A stretch of DNA of 17,623 bases from Muribaculaceae bacterium. Lineage in GTDB: Bacteria; Bacteroidota; Bacteroidia; Bacteroidales; Muribaculaceae. Location of the stretch: contig VSPD01000055.1 in NCBI GenBank assembly GCA_009775125.1, forward strand, positions 1-17,623, read 5' to 3'. Shown one piece after another: positions 1-6,085 of this stretch (its first letter is position 1; every line of letters starts with the position of its first letter). The notes beneath the pieces are model-generated. The model searched no databases. It was not told where the DNA came from and worked only from the letters and a program-made list of their open reading frames with translations. The position numbers were made by a program, and so were the translations under genes.

Positions 1-140
1 GTCCGGTGCAATACCGAACTCTTTCATTAATCGGATAATGTTTAACCCGTCTAACTTTTGGGGGGCACTTCAAATCCGGAGGATTCTTTGCCTTGCAAAG
101 TGCTTCGCGGCCTGTGTTCCTACATAATTGATTCAAAATA

Positions 141-176
141 ATTTGTGAAATCCGCGAAATTTGTGTAATTCGTGGT
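141..176 (+). repeat. Interspersed repeat, copy A
   Basis: AT-rich repeat built from units like tttgtgaaattcgtg. This copy is the most divergent of three: it reads tccgcg where copy C has ttcgtg. It lies in the same orientation as copy C (664-700) and opposite to copy B (207-243). A 7-bp hairpin (185-200, gagcgcg/cgcgctc) sits between A and B. Confidence 0.6.
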
Positions 177-206
177 TTAAAAAAGAGCGCGACCGCGCTC
201 CGAGGT

Positions 207-243
207 ACACAAATTTAACAGATTGCACGAATTTCACAAATTT
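207..243 (-). repeat. Interspersed repeat, copy B (inverted)
   Basis: The reverse complement contains gaaatttgtgaaattcgtgc followed later by aaatttgtgt. It closely matches copy C at 664-700, which carries gatttgtgaaattcgtgcaa. With copy A it forms a loose inverted pair around the hairpin at 185-200. Confidence 0.65.
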
Positions 244-249
244 CTTTCC

Positions 250-266
250 GAATCGCTACGCGATTC
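250..266. repeat. Triloop hairpin
   Basis: Perfect 7-bp stem gaatcgc/gcgattc with the loop tac. It belongs to a class of GC-closed stem-triloop hairpins also seen at 371-385, 411-421, 591-607 and 16038-16050. Confidence 0.5.
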
Positions 267-370
267 CATGCACCGACTTTTCGGCTTGTGCCCGTGATTT
301 CCCGTTTTTTATGACAATTAAAATTTCGTATATATACATCTGATAGCCAAGATTACATGGTAAATATAAT

Positions 371-385
371 CACGGCAAAGCCGTG
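371..385. repeat. Triloop hairpin
   Basis: Perfect 6-bp stem cacggc/gccgtg with loop aaa. The same stem recurs at 591-607 with a ttc loop, so the two hairpins bracket the 372-606 segment like boundary motifs. Confidence 0.5.
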
Positions 386-590
386 TTGCTTGATGTTAGC
401 CCCGTATGGCCGGCGTAGCCGACATGCGGGGTCTTGCAGATGCAAATCAATCGCGGTATCGGAGCGGAGGCCGGCCGTAGCGTTCGATAACGCCAAATAT
501 GGCACGAGGCACAGTTTCACAGTGCCTTTCACACGCCATGACCTACCGGGCTTGTCGGCATCCTGCCTCCAAACCCGGTTAACCGACGAA

Positions 591-607
591 TCACGGCTTC
601 GCCGTGA
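591..607. repeat. Triloop hairpin
   Basis: Perfect stem tcacggc/gccgtga with loop ttc. The stem is shared with the hairpin at 371-385 in the same gene-free region. Confidence 0.5.
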
Positions 608-663
608 TTTTGTGTAATTCCGGCACAAGCCGTATTCCAAAACAAAACATCACAAAAAAAATA

Positions 664-700
664 GATTTGTGAAATTCGTGCAATCTGTGAAATTCGTGGT
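664..700 (+). repeat. Interspersed repeat, copy C
   Basis: Contains two tandem versions of the unit (tgtgaaattcgtg twice, separated by caatc). It matches the reverse complement of copy B and more loosely copy A. It lies directly beside the nested inverted repeat that begins at 705. Confidence 0.65.
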
Positions 701-704
701 AAAA

Positions 705-850
705 AAGAGGGTATGTCAAAATACCAAAGGTAGGGACGTACGGCCCGTGCGTCCGGGAAACCATATTAGTAATTAACTATTAATCTGCGGACGCACGAGC
801 CGTGCGTCCCTACAATTTCGGCATAAACAGCCTTTTTGACACACCCTCTT
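705..850. repeat. Nested inverted-repeat element (outer arms)
   Basis: Outer arms at 705-721 (aagagggtatgtcaaaa) and 834-850 (ttttgacacaccctctt) are inverted copies matching at 16 of 17 positions. The inner palindromic element 730-813 lies between them. The composite ends 26 bases beyond the mltF stop codon, so it may act as a transcript end or stabiliser for that minus-strand gene, although no intrinsic terminator with a clear T-run is obvious. It could be one small non-autonomous element or one repeat inserted into another. Confidence 0.65.
730..813. repeat. REP/BIME-like palindromic element, copy 1
   Basis: Two 26-nt arms (730-755 and 788-813) are inverted copies differing at two positions, around a 32-nt AT-rich core. 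Each arm is itself a hairpin: ggacgcacg, a 3-nt loop, then cgtgcgtcc in the right-arm version. The arms match the element at 12737-12829, while the cores differ. Paired hairpins in opposite orientation are the architecture of bacterial REP/BIME elements. Confidence 0.75.
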
Positions 851-876
851 CCTGATGGGTTGGGTTCTGAGCGGGG

Positions 877-2307
877 TTAGAGGAGGTCGGGGTGGGTTTC
901 GAAGGTGTCGCCGCGGGGGATGCGAGAGCGGACTTGGTCGTAGTAGGCGTAGATGCGGTCGACGTAGTCGACGGTCTCGCGGCCGCGGGAGTAGCCGTGG
1001 CGCACGACGGGGTCGCGGTAGTATTTTTTGTTCATTTTCATGAGCATGGCTTTCTCGACGTTGTCGTCCCACACGGTGGGATCGAGGCCGTATTTCTCGG
1101 CGAGTTTTATGGCGTCGAGCACGTGGCCGGCTCCGGCGTTATATGAGGCGAGGGTGAATTTTATTCGTTCTTGCGGGTCGGGTACTTTTTTGGCCATCAT
1201 ATTGTCGTAGTAGTCGAGGATTTTCACGGCTGTCTCGATGGAGCGGTCGGGGTTGAACATCTCGGATTTTTTCAATCCGAACTGACGGCCTGTGGCGGGC
1301 ATGATCTGCATAAGGCCGGAGGCTCCGGCCCATGATTTGGCCGTGGGCTTGAAGCGGCTTTCGGCAAAGCCCTGGGCGGCGAGCAGACGCCAGTCCCAGC
1401 GGCTGCCCTCGGCGTGGGTCTTGAACAGGCCGTCGTAGGGCGAGGCGTAGCCGTTGCGGAGGTCGAAGTCGAACTTTGCACCTGCCACGGGGGCCACTCT
1501 CTGGGCGTCGAGGTATTTGCTCAGGATGTCGCCGCGCTCTTTTTCGGGTTCGACGCCTGTGCACCATGTGTCGACAGCAAGGGCGGCTTTGTCTTTGCCG
1601 AAGGCCACGCCCCAGCGTGTCGTTTCAGGTTCCGACAGCGAGAGAGTGAGCCGAAGCTCGGGGTGGTATGCCTTATTTATCAAGGCAGTTTCGCGGTCGG
1701 TGGCCACGGGCCCGCGCTTGCCGTCGGCTACTTCGGCGAGCATGTCCTCGACGGGAATAGAGTCGGCGTCGACGGCCACGATGTTGATGCGGCCATCCAA
1801 ATCGGCATTGATGCGGCGGAGGTTAGCCTCCGACTTGGAATCTTTTTCGACATAAATCGTCTCTCCGGCAAGGTCGGCGATATTGACAAGCACGGTATCG
1901 CCGCCGGGCTGCACAAGCACCTCGTCGACTTTCATCTCGGGACCGCACAGCGTGACCTTGTCTTTATATATTGTGGCGGCGTCTTTTTCGGGTATCGGCG
2001 CGGCCACAATGTCGACCGTGCCGGCATCGGCCATGGCTATGGCCTCGTCGACCGACGGGGCGACAATCCAGCGCACTTTCTTGCCATGGTCGGCGGCTAT
2101 GGCTTCCATGAAGTCGTAGTCGTAGCCCATGAGGGTGTCGCGGTATGAGAAAAATGAGGCAGGCCCGTAGATTGTGGCCACTTTCAATGTGTCGCCGAAC
2201 ACATCTTCCGCCTCTATCTCCTTGGCATTGCTGCATCCTCCGAACACCACCAATGCCGCATACAGCGCGCACATTGCAGCGGGCAGCAGTTTCAATTTTG
2301 TCTTCAT
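877..2307 (-). CDS. mltF: MltF-like membrane-bound lytic murein transglycosylase
   Basis: Predicted lipoprotein that cleaves peptidoglycan glycan strands. The 476-residue product starts with a signal peptide and lipobox (VFGGC, lipidated Cys25). Residues about 40-270 resemble a periplasmic solute-binding domain (SBP_bac_3), with a TLMGYDYDFMEAIA segment typical of that fold. Residues about 298-460 are a GH23/SLT lytic domain: the likely catalytic glutamate is Glu316 in AQGFAESRFK, followed by GASGLMQIMPAT and SYNAGAGHV. This two-domain order is that of E. coli MltF (about 518 residues). In MltF the binding domain regulates the lytic domain in response to muropeptides. The start is fixed by the signal peptide. 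The gene lies 91 nt downstream of the decarboxylase gene, with a strong terminator in the gap, so its own promoter is not obvious. The symbol reflects domain order and not proven orthology. Confidence 0.9.
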   Translation of the reverse strand: MKTKLKLLPAAMCALYAALVVFGGCSNAKEIEAEDVFGDTLKVATIYGPASFFSYRDTLMGYDYDFMEAIAADHGKKVRWIVAPSVDEAIAMADAGTVDIVAAPIPEKDAATIYKDKVTLCGPEMKVDEVLVQPGGDTVLVNIADLAGETIYVEKDSKSEANLRRINADLDGRINIVAVDADSIPVEDMLAEVADGKRGPVATDRETALINKAYHPELRLTLSLSEPETTRWGVAFGKDKAALAVDTWCTGVEPEKERGDILSKYLDAQRVAPVAGAKFDFDLRNGYASPYDGLFKTHAEGSRWDWRLLAAQGFAESRFKPTAKSWAGASGLMQIMPATGRQFGLKKSEMFNPDRSIETAVKILDYYDNMMAKKVPDPQERIKFTLASYNAGAGHVLDAIKLAEKYGLDPTVWDDNVEKAMLMKMNKKYYRDPVVRHGYSRGRETVDYVDRIYAYYDQVRSRIPRGDTFETHPDLL

Positions 2308-2320
2308 GATAGTACCTGTT

Positions 2321-2359
2321 AAAAAAAGTGGCGGAGGACCCGAACTTGGGTCCTCCGCC
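2321..2359 (-). terminator. Intrinsic terminator after the decarboxylase gene
   Basis: A perfect 12-bp stem (2330-2341 with 2348-2359, ggcggaggaccc/gggtcctccgcc) with a 6-nt loop. On the minus strand it is followed by a run of seven T residues (2327-2321). It lies 39 nt past the stop codon of the decarboxylase gene and ends only 13 nt before the mltF start codon. Confidence 0.88.
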
Positions 2360-2398
2360 GGGATGTTGATATAATAGTTCCGTTACACACGGAGAGTG

Positions 2399-3556
2399 TT
2401 ATTCGCCTGCGGGAAAGGCCTGGGCGATACGGGTACCTACTTTGTAGTGTACGCCGGGCTGGGCGGTGATGCTCACGTTGGAGTCGCGTTCGAATACCAT
2501 TACGATATCGGAGCCGCCGAACTGGAAGTAGGATATTTCCTCGCCTTTGCGGAGGGTTACGCCGGGTTCGGCGGTAACGATGATTGAGGATACCTGTGCC
2601 ATACCCATGGGGAGGATGGCGACCTTGCCTATCTTCGATTGGATTACAATCAGGCCACGGGTCTGGAGGAACTGGTAGCCGGCCTCGTCAAGGGCGGTAA
2701 GTTTACGGCGGACGATGCGCACACGGCCTTTTTCATCGCCTTCGATAGGTTCGGTGGTAACGCCGAGCCATGTCGCGCCTTGGATTTCGCGTGCTTCGAG
2801 CACCTTGCCGCCCACGGGGGCATGCTGACGGTGATAGTCGGTGGTGTTGAGGAACTGGTGAATCCACATACCTCCGGCGAAGTCGTCCTTATAATCGGAA
2901 CCTTCGAGAAGCTCTTCGATGCTCCATTCAAGGCCTTTGATGTAGACCTGCGAGTCGGCGTTTACTTCCCATTGGCCGTCGTTGGTGGAGTCGGCAGGCG
3001 AAGTAATCACATGGTCGTCGTTGATGGCTGCGATAGGACGGTAGCCGGGCTTGACGCTGCGGGCGAAGAACTGGTTGAAAGTCTTCCATCCGCCCATAGG
3101 CATCTCATAGTCGCTCATGTTGTAGCGGGGAGAGTCGTAATACGACTGCACGGCGGCATCGTCGAGCGATTCGGGAGAATCCATCCATTGTCCGAGAGAG
3201 ATTACGAACTTACGCATCCATTCGGAGAGGGGCGACAGCGGAGGCATCACGTTGCCTTTGAGTTGCGACGGGATGATAGGTGTTTGAAGTTCCTTTACAG
3301 GGCTTTGGTCGAGGAGGAAGTAGAACATCGTCACATGCTGGTACACGATGTCGCCTTCGGGGTCTTCTTTTGGCACCCAGTGAAGGTTCGATTCGAGCCA
3401 ATCGTAGTAGTCGTCGAGGGTTTTAATGGGTTCGTACTCGATTGTGTTGAGGGCGTGGCAATTGTCGAGCGCCTTTTGGAATTTGTCTTGCCAACCGTTT
3501 TTAGCTATCATGTCGATAAGCTCTTGCACGACGGGCGAATAACTTTTTTGTGCCAT
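2399..3556 (-). CDS. PsiD-like phosphatidylserine decarboxylase family protein
   Basis: Pyruvoyl-dependent decarboxylase of the phosphatidylserine decarboxylase superfamily, 385 residues from the Met at 3556. The C-terminal part carries the family signature: FFARSVKPGYRPI (163-175), SPADS with Asp189, YHRQHAP (241-247), and FGGSD with Ser349, the expected self-cleavage site that becomes the pyruvoyl group. The first ~150 residues (for example TLDDYYDWL and YFLLDQSP) resemble the extra N-terminal domain of PsiD-type proteins. Those include fungal L-tryptophan decarboxylase. Canonical bacterial Psd is shorter and membrane-associated; no transmembrane helix is seen here. The substrate could be phosphatidylserine or a free amino acid and cannot be settled from sequence. 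An in-frame Met at 3619 would add 21 low-complexity residues (MALCSQKQTNNNQ...). The later Met gives a conserved-looking N-terminus and is preferred. Confidence 0.87.
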   Translation of the reverse strand: MAQKSYSPVVQELIDMIAKNGWQDKFQKALDNCHALNTIEYEPIKTLDDYYDWLESNLHWVPKEDPEGDIVYQHVTMFYFLLDQSPVKELQTPIIPSQLKGNVMPPLSPLSEWMRKFVISLGQWMDSPESLDDAAVQSYYDSPRYNMSDYEMPMGGWKTFNQFFARSVKPGYRPIAAINDDHVITSPADSTNDGQWEVNADSQVYIKGLEWSIEELLEGSDYKDDFAGGMWIHQFLNTTDYHRQHAPVGGKVLEAREIQGATWLGVTTEPIEGDEKGRVRIVRRKLTALDEAGYQFLQTRGLIVIQSKIGKVAILPMGMAQVSSIIVTAEPGVTLRKGEEISYFQFGGSDIVMVFERDSNVSITAQPGVHYKVGTRIAQAFPAGE

Positions 3557-3672
3557 AATACTTTTTGGTGTATGAGGGGATTGATTATTGTTTGTTTGCT
3601 TTTGACTACATAACGCCATGTCTTCCCAAAAAGTTCTATGTAAATTTTATCGTTTATCCTCTTTTAACAATT

Positions 3673-3705
3673 GAGGCCGCCCCCGCACAAAGCAGGGACG
3701 GCCTC
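3673..3705 (-). terminator. Possible terminator after the GH3 gene
   Basis: An inverted repeat with a perfect 7-bp base (gaggccg/cggcctc) and an imperfect GC-rich extension lies 18 nt past the GH3 stop codon on the minus strand. The T-run after it is weak (caattgttaaaag), so termination may be partial or Rho-assisted. Confidence 0.5.
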
Positions 3706-3723
3706 ATCATATTTTAAAACGGT

Positions 3724-6030
3724 TTAGAGCGGACGTGTGGCTGCCAGGACGTTGTTGACAGGATAAGAGAGGGTCTTAGCAAGGCGATAGTCGGCCTTGC
3801 AGCGGATGTCGCGACTGTCGGCGCCAAAGCCGATGGCGTAGACGCCCTTATCGGCAATCCATTCAGACTTGGCCTCGTTGAATGACGCGAGGGAATAATT
3901 GTCGACCTTGAATGTCAATGTCTGGCTTTCGCCGGGAGCGAACGTGCGGGTCTTGGCGAAGGCTTTGAGCTCGTGCACGGGCTTTTCGACATCGCCCTTC
4001 GGGGCGGATACGTAAAGCTGCACCACTTCCTTGCCGGCCACGGCTCCGGTGTTGGTAACTGTAACGTGAGCCTCAAAACCGTCTTTTCCGGCCTTCACCA
4101 CGGGCTTTGAATATGAGAAGGTTGTGTAGCTCATGCCGAAGCCAAACGGATAGGACACGTCCACGCCGTTGGTGTCGAAATATCGGTAACCCACATTTAT
4201 GCCTTCTTTGTGGAGGGTATAGTCCACGTTCTCGCGTTCGCCTCTGCGTCTGAATCCGGCATTGCCGCTAAGTGGGAAGTTGAGCGACGACGGATGGTCC
4301 ATTGCCGCCACGGGCCAGGTCATGGTAAGTTTTCCCGAGGGATTTTCCTTGCCGGTGAGCACATCGGCCACGCTGTTGCCGCCTTCCTGTCCGGGCTGCC
4401 ATGCGAGGAGAATGGCGTCGGGCAGGCTCTTCCAAGAGGCTGTCTCCACAACGCCGCCGGTGTTGATAATCACCACCACTTTCTTGCCTTGGGCATGGAA
4501 AGCGTCGGTCACGTCGGTAATCATGCGGCGTTCCACATCGGTGAGGTTGAAATCATCGTCGATTTTTCTGTCGTGTCCCTCGCCGGCCTGGCGTCCGATG
4601 GTGATTACGGCCATGTCGGAGATTTTAGCCTGCTTGTCGATAGCCGTGCGCGATACGGGCATTTCGGGAAGAATCTCCTTGCCCCATCCGCGGCCGCCGG
4701 TGCGGTCGGCTTCTTTTTTGTTTTCCATATACGACTTGTACGACAGATAGAGGTCGCACAGACTGCCCTCCGCTTCGAGCCCCGCGCCGGTGAGGCCTTC
4801 GAGGAGGTCGACCACATAGGGCTTGTTCACGTCGCCCGAGCCGGTGCCTCCGGCAATGAAATCGTAGGAAGTGATTCCGAAAAGGGATATTTTTTCCACA
4901 TCCTTTAAAGGCAGGGTGTTGTCGTTGTTTTTAAGGAGCACCATGCCCTCGGTGGCGCTTTGGCGCGTGATGGCGGCGTGGGCTTTAAGGTCGGGTTTGT
5001 TGGAATATTTGTAACCCTTGAAGCGGGGTGTCTTGACGATGTATTCAAGCATACGGCGCGCGCATTTGTCGACATCGGCCTCGGCAAGCTCTCCCGATTT
5101 CACTTTTTCGACAATTTCCTGAATCTGCACGTCTTGTCCCGGCTCCATCAGGTCGTTGCCGGCACGGACCTGCGCTGCGGTGTTGCGCTGACCGATCCAG
5201 TCGGTCATGACTATGCCGTCGAATCCCCACTCGTCGCGGAGCACGGTGGTGAGCAGCTCGCCGTTTTCCTGGGTGAACGGGCCGTTGAGCTTGTTGTACG
5301 ACGACATCACGGTCCACGGCGCGGAGTTTTTCACGGCAATCTCAAAGCCTTTGAGGTAGATTTCGCGCAATGCACGTGGCGACACTATCTCGTCGACGCC
5401 CGTGCGGTTTGTTTCCTGAGAGTTGGCGGCAAAGTGTTTGAGCGACACGCCCACGCCGTTGTCCTGCACCCCGTTTGAATACGCGGCGGCGATAAGGCCT
5501 GTCACGACGGGGTCTTCGGAATAGTATTCGAAGTTGCGTCCGCACAGGGGCGAACGGTGGATGTTCATACCAGGGGCCAGAAGCACGTCGGCACCGTATT
5601 CGAGCACCTCGTTGCCTATGGCGCGGCCCACGTTACGGACAAGGTCGACGTTCCACGACGATGCCAGCGACGTGCCCACGGGGAACCCGGTGGCATAATA
5701 TGTTTCCGTATCGCCGGGGCGTGTGGGCGCTATGCGGATTCCGGCCGGGCCGTCGGCGAGCACGGTAGGCGGCACACCCAGACGCGAAACCGAGCGGGTG
5801 GTGCCGGCGGCTCCGGGCACAAGGTCGCGGGTGCCTCCCACTGTGGCATTGTTGCCTCCGGCGAAATTTTCGTTGCGTCCGCCCACGAGCAGGCTTGCCT
5901 TTTCTTCGATTGTGAGCGCATCGAGGATTTGGTCGATGTTGTCAGGGCGCAATGTCAGGTCCTGCGCCATGCCACACGGCCCGGTCAGGGCTAACGAGGC
6001 GGCCAGAACTAATGCTTTTTTTGTTTTCAT
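3724..6030 (-). CDS. Glycoside hydrolase family 3 beta-glucosidase, exported
   Basis: Hydrolyses terminal beta-linked sugars from oligosaccharides, probably in the periplasm. The 768-residue protein has a type I signal peptide (cleavage likely near GMA/Q, residues 21-23). An N-terminal TIM-barrel follows (about 35-330), with LADGPAGIR, RNFEYYSEDP, KHFAANSQE and the nucleophile Asp277 in GIVMTDW. An alpha/beta sandwich (about 360-640) carries the probable acid/base Glu484 in GRQAGEGHDR. A fibronectin-III-like domain (about 655-740) ends the protein. Length and domain order are normal for GH3 beta-glucosidases. The gene stands alone, with no SusC/SusD pair in the window, so it is not part of a visible polysaccharide utilisation locus. 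It lies 55 nt downstream of recG with no promoter seen in that gap. Exact substrate (glucoside, xyloside or other) is unknown. Confidence 0.95.
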   Translation of the reverse strand: MKTKKALVLAASLALTGPCGMAQDLTLRPDNIDQILDALTIEEKASLLVGGRNENFAGGNNATVGGTRDLVPGAAGTTRSVSRLGVPPTVLADGPAGIRIAPTRPGDTETYYATGFPVGTSLASSWNVDLVRNVGRAIGNEVLEYGADVLLAPGMNIHRSPLCGRNFEYYSEDPVVTGLIAAAYSNGVQDNGVGVSLKHFAANSQETNRTGVDEIVSPRALREIYLKGFEIAVKNSAPWTVMSSYNKLNGPFTQENGELLTTVLRDEWGFDGIVMTDWIGQRNTAAQVRAGNDLMEPGQDVQIQEIVEKVKSGELAEADVDKCARRMLEYIVKTPRFKGYKYSNKPDLKAHAAITRQSATEGMVLLKNNDNTLPLKDVEKISLFGITSYDFIAGGTGSGDVNKPYVVDLLEGLTGAGLEAEGSLCDLYLSYKSYMENKKEADRTGGRGWGKEILPEMPVSRTAIDKQAKISDMAVITIGRQAGEGHDRKIDDDFNLTDVERRMITDVTDAFHAQGKKVVVIINTGGVVETASWKSLPDAILLAWQPGQEGGNSVADVLTGKENPSGKLTMTWPVAAMDHPSSLNFPLSGNAGFRRRGERENVDYTLHKEGINVGYRYFDTNGVDVSYPFGFGMSYTTFSYSKPVVKAGKDGFEAHVTVTNTGAVAGKEVVQLYVSAPKGDVEKPVHELKAFAKTRTFAPGESQTLTFKVDNYSLASFNEAKSEWIADKGVYAIGFGADSRDIRCKADYRLAKTLSYPVNNVLAATRPL

Positions 6031-6040
6031 GGAATAAGAA

Positions 6041-6068
6041 TTTAAGTTGGATTATTTAAGTTGGATTA
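6041..6068. repeat. 14-bp tandem duplication upstream of the GH3 gene
   Basis: The sequence tttaagttggatta occurs twice with no spacer (6041-6054 and 6055-6068) in the recG to GH3 gap, 11 nt before the GH3 start codon on the minus strand. It could be a replication-slippage duplication or two adjacent protein-binding sites in the leader. Confidence 0.75.
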
Positions 6069-6085
6069 TTAAGATTATACTTTTT

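Larger units (their letters stand above)
1..876. other. Gene-poor repeat mosaic
   Basis: No open frame in this stretch looks like a real gene. The frames present are short, mutually overlapping on both strands, and run through inverted repeats. What can be seen is three copies of a gtgaaattcgtg-type repeat, several short stem-triloop hairpins, and a nested inverted-repeat element just downstream of the mltF stop codon. The first 124 bases can be read as an open frame entering from the left edge, but its product is not recognised. Confidence 0.7.

Noticed and set aside
2..124. Open frame entering from the left edge, possibly the end of a transposase
   Set aside because: About 40 codons ending at a TAA near 122-124. 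The product is not recognised and no inverted-repeat end is visible, so it is not called as a gene.
353..640. Overlapping frames of 86-95 codons on both strands
   Set aside because: They run through hairpins and repeats, overlap each other almost completely and show no motif.
1414..2148. 244-codon plus-strand frame opposite mltF
   Set aside because: Shadow of the lipoprotein gene. No start context or domain.
2639..3613. 324-codon plus-strand frame opposite the decarboxylase gene
   Set aside because: It mirrors a gene with an intact catalytic signature. The antisense product is low-complexity (Val/Gly/His-rich) and without motifs.
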